In this document: in pieces, positions 17,956 to 26,269 of the stretch
How positions within the stretch are numbered: the stretch's first letter is position 1
Layout: every line of letters starts with the position of its first letter
NCBI GenBank assembly: GCA_039714555.1
Contig: JBDLJB010000002.1
Span: 1-64,000 of the forward strand
Origin: Namhaeicola sp039714555
GTDB taxonomy: Bacteria > Bacteroidota > Bacteroidia > Flavobacteriales > Flavobacteriaceae
DNA length: 64,000 nt
Direction: 5' to 3'
Translations under genes and position numbers: made by a program
The notes under the pieces: generated by a model
Told to the model about the DNA's origin: nothing
What the model saw: the letters and a program-made list of their open reading frames with translations, nothing else
Databases searched by the model: none

Positions 17956-18183
17956 ATGACTACTCTTAACAGCAGATTACCTGATGAATTATTAGATAAA
18001 CTATCTGAAAAAGCTAAGAAATTAGATCTACCTAAGGATAAATTGGTTGAAATTGCTTTAAGAATTTACCTAAAACAAATTGATGTTGTTGAAAATAGAA
18101 CTCTTGAAGAAAATGCAAGTTTAAAAATAGCTGAAGAAGGAATGAAAGCTTATTTGGATAAATTAGAAAAAGATATTATTTAA
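17956..18183 (+). CDS. Ribbon-helix-helix (CopG-like) DNA-binding protein
   Basis: From ATG 17956 the product has 75 residues. TTLNSRLPDELLDKLSEKAK followed by KDKLVEIALRIYLKQ has the strand-helix-helix pattern of CopG/Arc repressors (a short basic strand, then two helices with L-x-x-A-L). The start is set by the -7 element at 17919-17926 and by the family pattern; the upstream in-frame codons to 17869 look non-coding. RHH proteins often serve as antitoxins, but the next gene is convergent and encodes a barrel protein, so no toxin partner is visible. It may be a lone regulator or an orphan antitoxin. Confidence 0.7.
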   Translation: MTTLNSRLPDELLDKLSEKAKKLDLPKDKLVEIALRIYLKQIDVVENRTLEENASLKIAEEGMKAYLDKLEKDII

Positions 18184-18195
18184 GCCTTTATAGAA

Positions 18196-19263
18196 CTAAT
18201 TTTCAGGTTCTTTCTGTAAGATGGGAACCTTCTTTTCGATAAACTCTACTGTATTACTTACTGTTTTAGGAGGCCTGAAACGATATCCTATAAAAATGTG
18301 GAAGGTATTTGCAGATGTATTGAATTGAAATCTGTCTGCAGCATAATTTTCATATGTATGCCTGTTGTTATAATCTGCACCAAAATAATATCTTTCAGCA
18401 CTATAACCTATAGCGGCACCACTTTGTATAGAAAAAACAAAACTATTATAGTTGTTTGAAAACCTGTCATCTGATGTATTTGTAGTAATTGTATAAAAAT
18501 CTATTCCAATACCAGGAGCAGCAAAAACAGTTGCATACCAATTCTTTTTGTAAACAAAGGTATAGTAATAGCCAATATTAGCAATAGTATTTAACCCTTT
18601 ATATTTATTGAATTTCTCTCTAACAATAGTATTCCCCTGTGAATCAATATATATTTGATTATCACTGATCTTATAGTACCAGTAATCAACACTCGGCATC
18701 AATGTCCCCACACTTTTGGTTTGAATTTCTGTTTGGGATTGTGTTGCCCTTATGGAATAATTCCTGTTAAATTTATAAGCAGATGTTCCTGAAAAAACAC
18801 TCGTTTTCATATTTGGAAATTGTAAATGATTGCTAACATCCTCAATTGTCCTGGAAAAGCTTTCGCTATTTTTAATATAATATCCTTTTACATAATTGTA
18901 TTCAAATTTATGAGACCAATTGGTAAATAAAAATTTAACTTTGAGCCTGAAATTATCTGATTCACCTTTTTCTAGTTTATTTTTATCCGATTGCCCTGAT
19001 CTAATACCAATCCTTACAGAAGCAAACTTGTAATTAAACCCCAAGGCATATCTAAAGTTTATATTTGGTGATATTCTGGCCTCTTCTCCTAAAAAAGGGA
19101 CAAGATAATTTTTTACTTCATTGCTGATTTCAAACTTAACATTGAGTTGATTGTGATAATTTTCAATGTAGTCATTATTTGAATCCAAAATGGAATCATT
19201 CTCAATATTTTGAGCATTTGAAAAAAAAGAAAATAATATTATAGATAAAAAAAAATGTTTCAT
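18196..19263 (-). CDS. Outer-membrane beta-barrel protein, DUF4421-like
   Basis: A signal peptide (residues 1-17, ending FFSNAQ) precedes a conserved-looking opening (YIENYHNQLNVKFEISNEVKNY) and then barrel-like strands (FRYALGFNYKFASVRIGIRS, KFEYNYVKGYYI, FHIFIGYRF). This fits the DUF4421 family of Bacteroidota outer-membrane proteins, which has no assigned function. It overlaps the asparaginase stop by 4 nt (ATGA), so it is translationally coupled to that gene and lies downstream in the same operon. The C-terminus, after the final strand, is a short Lys/Pro-rich tail. Confidence 0.7.
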   Translation of the reverse strand: MKHFFLSIILFSFFSNAQNIENDSILDSNNDYIENYHNQLNVKFEISNEVKNYLVPFLGEEARISPNINFRYALGFNYKFASVRIGIRSGQSDKNKLEKGESDNFRLKVKFLFTNWSHKFEYNYVKGYYIKNSESFSRTIEDVSNHLQFPNMKTSVFSGTSAYKFNRNYSIRATQSQTEIQTKSVGTLMPSVDYWYYKISDNQIYIDSQGNTIVREKFNKYKGLNTIANIGYYYTFVYKKNWYATVFAAPGIGIDFYTITTNTSDDRFSNNYNSFVFSIQSGAAIGYSAERYYFGADYNNRHTYENYAADRFQFNTSANTFHIFIGYRFRPPKTVSNTVEFIEKKVPILQKEPEN

Positions 19264-20318
19264 TTTTTATAAATCTCAATTAAACTTTCGCCTGTTGATT
19301 TTTTATAGCCTCTATACATACCTTCAGTATTAAAGTCCCAAGCAATGTTGCCATTTTTATCTAAGCCTATTAAACCACCATCCCCACCAAGGCTATCAAT
19401 TTCAATATGAATGACTTGTTTTAAAGCTTCTTTTAAACTGATGTTTTTATATTGAATCAGGTTTGATACTTCATGAGCAGCAAGTGTTCTGATAAAATAT
19501 TCACCGGTTCCTGTAGCCGAAACACCACAGGTTAGATTGTTAGCATACGTTCCTGCTCCAATAATTGGAGAATCACCTATACGACCAAATTTTTTATTGG
19601 TCATTCCTCCTGTAGAAGTACCGGCAGCTATATTGTGATCTTTGTCAATAGCTACACAACCAACAGTGCCAAGTTTATGATCATCTATTAAATTATTTTC
19701 ATTTATAGCCGTATGGTCTAAGATGATTTTTTCTTTTTCCAAAGCTTTTTGTAATTGATTGTATCTTTTATCTGTATGAAAATAAGTTGCATCTTCAAAT
19801 CTTAAACCGTATTGTTTTGCAAACTCTTCAGCACCTTTTCCTGAAAGCATTATATGTCTTGTGCTATCCTTTACCAATAGCGCCGCATTGATAGGATTCC
19901 TGATCAAAGAAACTCCGGCAACAGCACCTGCATTTAAGGTTTTACCATCCATGATTGAGGCATCCATTTCTTGTTTTCCTAAATTGTTAAAAACAGCACC
20001 TTTACCAGCATTAAAAAGTGGTGAATCCTCCATAATATTGATGGTTTTTTGTACAGCTTCAATAGCAGTTCCACCGTTTTCTAAAATTTTATAACCTGTG
20101 TCAAGAGCTTCTTGTAATTTATCCTTGTATGCTTTTTCCTGTTCATCAGTCATAAATTCTTTTTTAATTGTGCCTGCCCCCCCGTGGATTACTAACGCAA
20201 AAGGAATTTCATGCGGGATTGATTTATTATTTTTTAATTCTTTAATTTCATTATTACAAGCTGTAAATAAAAAAGTAATAATAAAAATCAAGGAAATTTT
20301 TAATGTGATTTTTTGCAT
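19260..20318 (-). CDS. Isoaspartyl peptidase/L-asparaginase (Ntn hydrolase), lipoprotein
   Basis: ATG 20318 gives 352 residues beginning with a lipoprotein signal (LIFIITFLFTAC, Cys21); the frame extends to 20378 but that part is not family-like. The domain is the plant-type asparaginase fold: HGGAGT near residue 45, AGKGAVFNNLGKQEMDASIM at 104-123, and autoproteolytic Thr218 in KLGTVGCVAID. Cleavage before Thr218 should yield alpha and beta chains. It hydrolyses L-asparagine or isoaspartyl dipeptides in the periplasm. The stop overlaps the start of the DUF4421-like gene (ATGA). Confidence 0.93.
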   Translation of the reverse strand: MQKITLKISLIFIITFLFTACNNEIKELKNNKSIPHEIPFALVIHGGAGTIKKEFMTDEQEKAYKDKLQEALDTGYKILENGGTAIEAVQKTINIMEDSPLFNAGKGAVFNNLGKQEMDASIMDGKTLNAGAVAGVSLIRNPINAALLVKDSTRHIMLSGKGAEEFAKQYGLRFEDATYFHTDKRYNQLQKALEKEKIILDHTAINENNLIDDHKLGTVGCVAIDKDHNIAAGTSTGGMTNKKFGRIGDSPIIGAGTYANNLTCGVSATGTGEYFIRTLAAHEVSNLIQYKNISLKEALKQVIHIEIDSLGGDGGLIGLDKNGNIAWDFNTEGMYRGYKKSTGESLIEIYKK

Positions 20319-20596
20319 TTTGACTGAATTAGATATACTTAGGCTAAATATAAGAAAAAATTTCGTGTAAGAAATCAAAAAATTATATCTATAATTGTTG
20401 TAATTTCATTGTTTGGATATTCAATATTTTGTATTTGGATCAGATTATCAGATTTTGTACAAATATTTTATTGGTAGTTATTTAAAGGATATCTAGCTTC
20501 CGATAAATATGTATTTGTTGATTAAAATACTTTTAACCTGAATTTGTCTTAAAAATGGAGTAGTTTTTCTGGAGTTTTTCTGCTTTTAATTTGAGC

Positions 20597-20656
20597 TATT
20601 TGAAAAAGGTCTTCGACTTTTAATTTATTATTATTTGAAAAAGGTCTTCGACTTTT
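20597..20656 (-). repeat. 25-nt direct repeat duplicating the 3' end of mazG
   Basis: Positions 20597-20621 and 20632-20656 are identical (25 nt, period 35). The second copy encodes the mazG C-terminus (KSKTFFK) and most of its stop codon; the first lies just downstream of the gene. It looks like a local tandem duplication. Confidence 0.9.
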
Positions 20657-21410
20657 CCCAATGGATATCCATTTCTTTTAAAGTCATTTCTGCCAATTGT
20701 TTGCCTTCTTTTGTGGCTTCTTTTTCGAGGTATTGGAAACGTTTAATGAATTTTTTATTGGTCTTTTCTAGAGCACTTTCAGGATCAACTTTGATAAATC
20801 GTGCATAATTTATCAATGAAAACAAAACATCACCAAATTCTGATTCAATTTTATCTTTGTCATGATGTTTTATTTCTTCCTGTAACTCATTTATTTCTTC
20901 TTGAACCTTTTCAAAAACCTGTTCTGGTTTTTCCCAATCAAAACCGGCTGATGCTGCTTTATCTTGAATTCGTGATGCTTTGATCATTGCCGGAAGCGAT
21001 TTTGGAACACCTTCTAAAATCGATTTTCTACCTTCTTTTAATTTGAGTTTTTCCCAGTTTTTGGCTACTTCTTCTTCTGTTTCTGCAATAAAATCACCAA
21101 AAACATGTGGATGACGATTGACTAACTTTTCATTAATTCCGTTGATTACATCAGCAATATCAAATTCATTGGTTTCAGATGCAATTTTTGCATAAAAAAC
21201 AATGTGTAGTAATAAATCTCCTAGTTCTTTTCTAATTTCAGTAATGTCGTTATCTAAAACAGCATCACCCAATTCATAAGTTTCTTCGATAGTTAAATGC
21301 CTGAGTGATTGCATGGTTTGTTTTTTATCCCACGGACATTTTTCACGGATCTCATCCATGATGTCTAATAGTTCATCAAAAGCTTTTAATTGATTTTTTC
21401 GGCTAGTCAT
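20631..21410 (-). CDS. mazG: Nucleoside triphosphate pyrophosphohydrolase
   Basis: MazG hydrolyses NTPs and dNTPs to monophosphates and PPi, sanitising nucleotide pools. The 259-residue length fits the two-domain enzyme. In the N-terminal domain CPWDKKQTMQSLRHLTIEETYEL (24-46) is followed by KELGDLLLH (61-69), giving the metal ligands E42/E43/E46 and E62/D65. A second, weaker copy follows (EEINELQEEIKHHDKDKIESEFGDVLFSLIN). It lies downstream of DUF5606 and def on the same strand with a 33-nt gap. Its last codons are duplicated just beyond the stop. Confidence 0.95.
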   Translation of the reverse strand: MTSRKNQLKAFDELLDIMDEIREKCPWDKKQTMQSLRHLTIEETYELGDAVLDNDITEIRKELGDLLLHIVFYAKIASETNEFDIADVINGINEKLVNRHPHVFGDFIAETEEEVAKNWEKLKLKEGRKSILEGVPKSLPAMIKASRIQDKAASAGFDWEKPEQVFEKVQEEINELQEEIKHHDKDKIESEFGDVLFSLINYARFIKVDPESALEKTNKKFIKRFQYLEKEATKEGKQLAEMTLKEMDIHWEKSKTFFK

Positions 21411-21443
21411 ATCGAAATTTCAGGTTTGGTATGTTGATAATCC

Positions 21444-21860
21444 TTATTCTTTTTCTTCTTCCTTTTTTTCTTCTAAACTTGAAAAATCAAATCCTGCTTC
21501 AACCAAAGTATTATACCACAATACTATTTTTTTTATATTAGATGGATAGACCCTTTCTTCATCATAATTGGGCAAAACTTCGTTAAAATAAGATTGCAAT
21601 TGCTTTTTATCCGATTTAGGGTCAATTGTCATTTCACCATTCTCTTTTTTGTGGATATTTAAAAATACTTCTCTTAAAGGTATTTCTTCATCATAGGTGT
21701 AGATTGCAATATCACTTAGTGCACTGATACTTTGTAAAGAATTAACAGGGATGCGTTTTTTATCTAGTAAAGATTCTACAATAACAGCATTTTTGTTTTG
21801 TGAAATAACTTGGTATAATCCGGGTTTACCCGAAATAGATACAATTTTATCAATATTCAT
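21444..21860 (-). CDS. DUF5606 domain protein
   Basis: The 138-residue product starts MNIDKIVSISGKPGLYQVIS and continues with VESLLDKKRIPVNSLQSISALSDI, a pattern I recognise from the DUF5606 family of Bacteroidota. The N-terminal half resembles a small SH3-like or KOW-like beta domain, and the C-terminus is acidic and Lys/Glu-rich. It has no signal peptide, so it should be cytoplasmic. The function is unknown. Its place between def and mazG suggests a housekeeping role. Confidence 0.8.
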   Translation of the reverse strand: MNIDKIVSISGKPGLYQVISQNKNAVIVESLLDKKRIPVNSLQSISALSDIAIYTYDEEIPLREVFLNIHKKENGEMTIDPKSDKKQLQSYFNEVLPNYDEERVYPSNIKKIVLWYNTLVEAGFDFSSLEEKKEEEKE

Positions 21861-21898
21861 ATAATTATTATGTTTTATTAAAAACCATTTAAAATGGT

Positions 21899-22483
21899 TT
21901 ATTTTTTAAGTTTTGGGAAACGCATTCTGTAATTAACTTCTGTTTTTCCTTTGGAGATATTTTCTAATTTCTTTTTTAACAATCGTTTTTTTAAAGTTGA
22001 TATTTTATCCGTAAATAAAATTCCTTCAATATGATCGTATTCGTGTTGAATAATTCTTGCAGCTAAACCGTCATAGGTTTTCGTATGTTTTACAAAATTT
22101 TCATCTTCAAATGAAATCGTTAAAGTATCTTGTCTGTTTACATCTTCATTGATATTAGGAATACTTAAACAACCTTCATTAAAAGCCCATTCTTCTCCCT
22201 CTTCTTCAATGATTTTTGCATTGATAAATACTTGAACAAAAGTCTTTAAAAATTCTTTTTCGTCATCTTCAACATCTTCCATTTCTGCAAAAGGAGAAGC
22301 ATCAATAACAAATAATCGAATTGCTTTTCCAATTTGAGGGGCGGCTAAGCCAACACCACTAGCATTTTGCATTGTTTCTTTCATATTTATGATAAGATCT
22401 TGTAAATTAGGATAGTCTTTATCAACCTCTTTTCCTACTTTTCTAAGTACAGGATCACCATAAGCAATAATAGGTAAAATCAT
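21899..22483 (-). CDS. def: Peptide deformylase
   Basis: It removes the N-formyl group from nascent proteins. Motif 1 GVGLAAPQIG (43-52), motif 2 EGCLS (Cys105) and motif 3 QHEYDH (His147, Glu148, His151) provide the metal site. ATG 22483 (MILPIIAYGDPVLRKVG, 194 residues) is preferred over 22504, because an upstream TATTTTTG -7 element overlaps the earlier ATG. An acidic insertion (EMEDVEDDEKEF) between motifs 1 and 2 is typical of Bacteroidota. It leads a def-DUF5606-mazG unit. Confidence 0.96.
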   Translation of the reverse strand: MILPIIAYGDPVLRKVGKEVDKDYPNLQDLIINMKETMQNASGVGLAAPQIGKAIRLFVIDASPFAEMEDVEDDEKEFLKTFVQVFINAKIIEEEGEEWAFNEGCLSIPNINEDVNRQDTLTISFEDENFVKHTKTYDGLAARIIQHEYDHIEGILFTDKISTLKKRLLKKKLENISKGKTEVNYRMRFPKLKK

Positions 22484-22501
22484 ATTTTTAATTTGATGGT
22501 G

Positions 22502-22509
22502 CAAAAATA
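22502..22509 (-). promoter_or_regulatory. -7 element upstream of def
   Basis: The minus strand reads TATTTTTG, ending 18 nt before the ATG at 22483. No -33 TTG at standard spacing was found. Confidence 0.45.
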
Positions 22510-22571
22510 CAATAATAGTTGTAATTTTATTTCTTTGAATGAAAATTAACTGTTGAAAATAAAAATTATAA

Positions 22572-23375
22572 ATGGATTTTAGATTTCCCTGGAATAAATC
22601 AAATTCGGATAATCAAGTATTTCTCTCTTATGATAATCATCAAAATAATTTTGGTGATATTCTTAACCCTATAATAGCGAATCATTTTGGGTCAAAGGAA
22701 GTCAAAAGAATTTCCAAATTAAAAAGCCGAAGGTTTATTCATTATTATATGATTGGTTCTATTCTTCAAAGATGTAATAGCAATTCCATTATTTGGGGAA
22801 GTGGTTTAATTTCTTCAGATACAAAATGTAAGCAAGCTCCAAAAAAGGTTTTGGCTGTAAGAGGACCCTTAACAAGAGATAGATTGATAAAGCAAGGTAT
22901 TGAATGCCCCAAGATTTATGGAGATCCAGCTTTATTATTACCTGAAATTTATCCAGTCACAAATCGAATAGTAAAATATAAGTTGGGGATAATTCCTCAC
23001 TTCCGTGATAAGAATAATGCCTGGTTGAAGAGTCACTTTTCTCAAAATCCTGAAATAAAAATTATTGATATTCAAAATAAGGATCCATTAAAAGTTGTTG
23101 ATGATATGCTGATGTGTGAAAAAATTATTTCAAGTTCTTTACACGGTATAATTGTTGCTGATGCGTATAAGATACCTGCGGTTTGGGTAGAGTTTTCAGA
23201 TCTTGTAGAAGGGAATGGCTTTAAGTTTAGAGATTATTATATGTCAGTAGGAAGAACTGTTGAGACACCTTTTCAATTAGAAGATTTTAAAAATTTAAAT
23301 GAAATTCTTAAAGTATTTGAAGATTATGAGATAAATATTGATTTAGAAACCCTTAAGAATTCATTTCCTTTCTGA
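22572..23375 (+). CDS. Polysaccharide pyruvyl transferase family protein
   Basis: The 267-residue protein matches the CsaB/WcaK-like family that transfers pyruvate from phosphoenolpyruvate to sugars as ketals. Family features include NFGDILNPIIANHFG near the N-terminus, IIWGSGLISSD, VLAVRGPLTRDRL, YGDPALLLPE and the C-terminal SSSLHGIIVADAYKIPAVWVE. It acts in the cytoplasm on nucleotide sugars or lipid-linked glycans. The gene sits on the plus strand between ruvX and def, which are both on the minus strand, so it interrupts a housekeeping group and may be an insertion. No other glycan gene is adjacent; a glycosyltransferase lies 1.6 kb away. Confidence 0.88.
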   Translation: MDFRFPWNKSNSDNQVFLSYDNHQNNFGDILNPIIANHFGSKEVKRISKLKSRRFIHYYMIGSILQRCNSNSIIWGSGLISSDTKCKQAPKKVLAVRGPLTRDRLIKQGIECPKIYGDPALLLPEIYPVTNRIVKYKLGIIPHFRDKNNAWLKSHFSQNPEIKIIDIQNKDPLKVVDDMLMCEKIISSSLHGIIVADAYKIPAVWVEFSDLVEGNGFKFRDYYMSVGRTVETPFQLEDFKNLNEILKVFEDYEINIDLETLKNSFPF

Positions 23376-23434
23376 TTTAACACTTTATGAAAATCAAAAG
23401 TATTGATATTTAAGGTCGAAAATTAAAAATGTAC

Positions 23435-23845
23435 TTACTTTTGTTCTAAATATGTTTGTAAAATAATTGTAGCACTTATCTCATCAATTAAAGCTTTATT
23501 TTTGCGTTGCTTTTTCTTCAACCCACTATCTATCATACTTTGAAAAGCCATTTTTGAAGTAAAACGTTCATCAATACGTTTAATAGGAATTTTCGGAAAA
23601 GTTGATTTCAATTTTTCAATAAAAGGTTTTATGAATTTTTCACTTTCACTTACAGAATTATCCATTTGTTTTGGTTCACCAACTACAAAGAGTTCAACCT
23701 TTTCATTTTTTAAATAGTTAGTTAGAAATGAAAAAATATTTTTGTTTGTAACCGTAGTCAGTCCGGAGGCGATAATTTGTAATTCATCAGTTACTGCAAT
23801 TCCAATTCTTTTTTCGCCGTAGTCTATAGCGATAATTCGCCCCAT
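23435..23845 (-). CDS. ruvX: Holliday junction resolvase-like / pre-16S rRNA nuclease
   Basis: YqgF/RuvX is an RNase H-fold nuclease implicated in 16S rRNA 5'-end maturation. At 136 residues it has the normal length. Motifs are IAIDYGEKRIGIAVTD at the start, VVGEPKQMDNS in the middle, KRIDERFTS, and LIDEISATIILQTYL near the end, which carry the acidic metal ligands (Asp7, Glu in DERFTS, Asp in LIDE). The gene begins just before a divergent region shared with dapD. Confidence 0.95.
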   Translation of the reverse strand: MGRIIAIDYGEKRIGIAVTDELQIIASGLTTVTNKNIFSFLTNYLKNEKVELFVVGEPKQMDNSVSESEKFIKPFIEKLKSTFPKIPIKRIDERFTSKMAFQSMIDSGLKKKQRKNKALIDEISATIILQTYLEQK

Positions 23846-23930
23846 TTATCTAAGTTTTTAGCAAATTTACCGCTTTTTTACTATAAATGAATAAAAAATA
23901 AATATGTAATATATTTCTTTGAGCATTCTT

Positions 23931-23938
23931 TATATTTG
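23931..23938 (+). promoter_or_regulatory. -7 element upstream of dapD
   Basis: TATATTTG matches TAnnTTTG and lies 17 nt before the dapD ATG (23956). The nearest TTG (23919-23921) is too close to be its -33 element. Confidence 0.45.
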
Positions 23939-23955
23939 TGGCTTGATCAATATAT

Positions 23956-24771
23956 ATGGAAAATAGTAGAAAAATAATTGAAGAAGCTTGGGAACAAAGA
24001 GACTTATTAAAAGATGAGAATGTACAAATTATCATTAGAAATGTTATAGATTTATTAGATAATGGTAAATTGAGAGTTGCAAAACCAACTGCAAATGGAT
24101 GGAAAGTAAATGAATGGGTTAAAAAAGCTGTAGTTCTATATTTTCCAATTCAAAAAATGGAAACGCTAGAAGCAGGTATTTTTGAATATCATGATAAAAT
24201 ACCTCTAAAAAGAGGATATCAGGAAAAAGGGATCAGAGTAGTACCTCATGCTGTTGCCAGATACGGTTCCTATATTTCAAAAGGAACTATTTTAATGCCA
24301 AGTTATATAAATATAGGAGCATTTGTTGATGAAGGAACTATGGTTGATACATGGGCTACAGTAGGAAGTTGTGCGCAAATTGGTAAAAATGTGCATTTGA
24401 GTGGGGGAGTAGGTATTGGTGGTGTTTTAGAACCTTTACAGGCTGCACCGGTTATTATAGAAGATAATGCTTTTATCGGTTCCCGGTGTATTGTTGTTGA
24501 GGGAGTTAGGGTTGAAAATGAAGCCGTTTTAGGTGCCAATGTGGTTTTAACTGCCAGTACTAAAATTATTGATGTAACCGGCGATAAGCCAGTTGAATTT
24601 AAAGGAGTTGTACCTGCACGATCTGTTGTGATACCGGGAAGTTATACCAAAAAGTTTCCAGCAGGAGAATTTAATGTGCCCTGTGCTTTAATCATTGGTA
24701 AACGCAAAGAAAGTACAAACAAAAAAACATCATTAAATGATGCCTTACGCGAATATGATGTAGCTATATAA
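23956..24771 (+). CDS. dapD: 2,3,4,5-tetrahydropyridine-2,6-dicarboxylate N-succinyltransferase
   Basis: The enzyme succinylates tetrahydrodipicolinate in the lysine/meso-diaminopimelate pathway that feeds peptidoglycan. The 271 residues comprise an N-terminal helical region, KPTANGWKVNEWVKKAVVLYF, and a left-handed beta-helix of hexapeptide repeats (GSYISKGTILMPSYINIGAFVDEGTMVDTW in pieces, VHLSGGVGIGGVLEP, DNAFIGSRCIVVEGVRV). The C-terminus with VVIPGSYTKKFPAGEFNVPCALIIGKR is typical. It is followed by 190 nt of AT-rich sequence without a clear terminator. Confidence 0.96.
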   Translation: MENSRKIIEEAWEQRDLLKDENVQIIIRNVIDLLDNGKLRVAKPTANGWKVNEWVKKAVVLYFPIQKMETLEAGIFEYHDKIPLKRGYQEKGIRVVPHAVARYGSYISKGTILMPSYINIGAFVDEGTMVDTWATVGSCAQIGKNVHLSGGVGIGGVLEPLQAAPVIIEDNAFIGSRCIVVEGVRVENEAVLGANVVLTASTKIIDVTGDKPVEFKGVVPARSVVIPGSYTKKFPAGEFNVPCALIIGKRKESTNKKTSLNDALREYDVAI

Positions 24772-24963
24772 ATTGTTAAATAATTTTTTAAAAAATATTT
24801 ATCATACAACAAAAAAAGATTAGGAACGTAATTGTGAGCTTAATCACTTATTATTTAAAAAAATTATAAACTACCAATGGTACTTTAGAAAAATTAATAT
24901 TAAATTCGCCGGGATTTTTTTTTACCTATACTTATAATTTTAGATGATAATATTTAATTAATA

Positions 24964-25716
24964 ATGGAGAAATTAACAGCAATTATACCTACATTTAATG
25001 AACAACATAATGTTGTTGATGCTATAGAATCGGTTTTATTTGCTGATGAGGTCATTGTTATTGATTCTTATAGTTCAGATAACACCACTACTCTTGCAAA
25101 AAAGAAAAATGTTACAGTCATCCAACATAAATTTAATAATTTTTCTAGCATGAGAAATTTTGCTATAAACCAAGCTACTAATAATTGGATTTTATTTTTA
25201 GATGCTGATGAAAGAATACCAGATAATCTTAAAAATGAGATTAAAAATAATCTGAATGATCCAAAAGAATTTGTTGCCTTTGGGTTTTATAGAAGATTTT
25301 ACTTTAAAGGTTCTCCATTAAAATTTAGTGGCTATCAAACAGATAAGGTTTACCGACTTTTTGATAAGAATCATGCATTTTATGATAAGGATAAATTAGT
25401 TCACGAGACCTTAAAAATAAATGGAAAAACAAAATTATTAAAATATAAATTAGATCATTACTCTTATAAAAATGAAAAAGATTATAAAGATAAATTAAAT
25501 AAGTATGCACAATTAAGGGCTAAAGAGTTGTACTTAAAAAAAATTAAACCAAATTTATATCATTTTTATATTAAACCTGCTTATAGATTTTTTCATCATT
25601 ATATAATAAGATTGGGGTTTTTAGATGGTAATAATGGTTTTAAAATATCTAAACTAAATGCTTATGAAGTTAAGCAAAGGTATATTGAGTTGAAAAATTT
25701 ATGCAAAACGATCTAA
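24964..25716 (+). CDS. Family 2 glycosyltransferase (lipopolysaccharide core type)
   Basis: The GT-A fold begins with LTAIIPTFNEQHNVVDAIESV, and the DxD-like motif is Asp80-Ala-Asp82 in ILFLDADER. The later part (RRFYFKGSPLKFSGYQTDKVYRLF, YDKDKLVHETLKI, LDHYSYKN) resembles the WaaE/KdtX-like group of family 2 enzymes that add a sugar to LPS core. At 250 residues it is full length, without a membrane segment. The last 16 nt overlap the tsaC start, so the two are co-transcribed, though they share no obvious pathway. The acceptor is unknown. Confidence 0.86.
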   Translation: MEKLTAIIPTFNEQHNVVDAIESVLFADEVIVIDSYSSDNTTTLAKKKNVTVIQHKFNNFSSMRNFAINQATNNWILFLDADERIPDNLKNEIKNNLNDPKEFVAFGFYRRFYFKGSPLKFSGYQTDKVYRLFDKNHAFYDKDKLVHETLKINGKTKLLKYKLDHYSYKNEKDYKDKLNKYAQLRAKELYLKKIKPNLYHFYIKPAYRFFHHYIIRLGFLDGNNGFKISKLNAYEVKQRYIELKNLCKTI

Positions 25717-26261
25717 AAAATACATTAAAAATTTTAAAAAACGGTGGAATTTTTCTTTATCCAACCGATACTGTTTGGGGTATAGGTTGTGATGCAACAG
25801 ATGAAAATGCTGTTAAAAAAGTGTTTGAACTTAAAAAAAGAATTGAAAGCAAAAGTTTAATTATTTTGGTAGATAGTTGGGATATGTTACAACAGTATAT
25901 CAATAAAATTCCGCCAAAAGCGAATTGTATTTTAGAGGGTACATCAAGACCAACTTCAGTGATCTATGAAAATCCAAAAGGTTTGGCAAAAAATGTAATT
26001 GCTAATGATCATACTGTAGCGATAAGAATTGTCAAAGATGATTTTTGTAAACAACTTATCAATAAATTTGGCAAACCAATTGTTTCAACATCTGCAAATT
26101 ACAGCGGAAAGCCAACGCCAAAGAACTTTAATGAAATTGATAAAACACTTTTTGATAAAGTAGATTATGTTGTAAATTTGAATAGAGAAAAAAAATTTGG
26201 TGTATCTTCCCAAATTGTGAAAATTGATGAAAAAGGAAAGATAGAATTCCTTAGAAAATAA
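25701..26261 (+). CDS. tsaC: L-threonylcarbamoyladenylate synthase (Sua5/YciO/YrdC)
   Basis: It forms threonylcarbamoyl-AMP for t6A modification of tRNAs reading ANN codons. The 186-residue YrdC domain shows GGIFLYPTDTVWGIGCDAT (14-32), KRIESKSLIILV with the substrate-binding Lys/Ser, TVAIRIVKDDFCKQL and PIVSTSANYSGKPTP. The start overlaps the glycosyltransferase by 16 nt, and cca begins 8 nt downstream, so a GT-tsaC-cca operon is likely; tsaC and cca both act on tRNA. Confidence 0.94.
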   Translation: MQNDLKNTLKILKNGGIFLYPTDTVWGIGCDATDENAVKKVFELKKRIESKSLIILVDSWDMLQQYINKIPPKANCILEGTSRPTSVIYENPKGLAKNVIANDHTVAIRIVKDDFCKQLINKFGKPIVSTSANYSGKPTPKNFNEIDKTLFDKVDYVVNLNREKKFGVSSQIVKIDEKGKIEFLRK

Positions 26262-26269
26262 TTAACTAC

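Noticed and set aside
24806..24860. Hairpin GATTAGG/CTTAATC after dapD as a terminator
   Set aside because: The stem is 7 bp with a G-T pair and a 14-nt loop, and no T tract follows.
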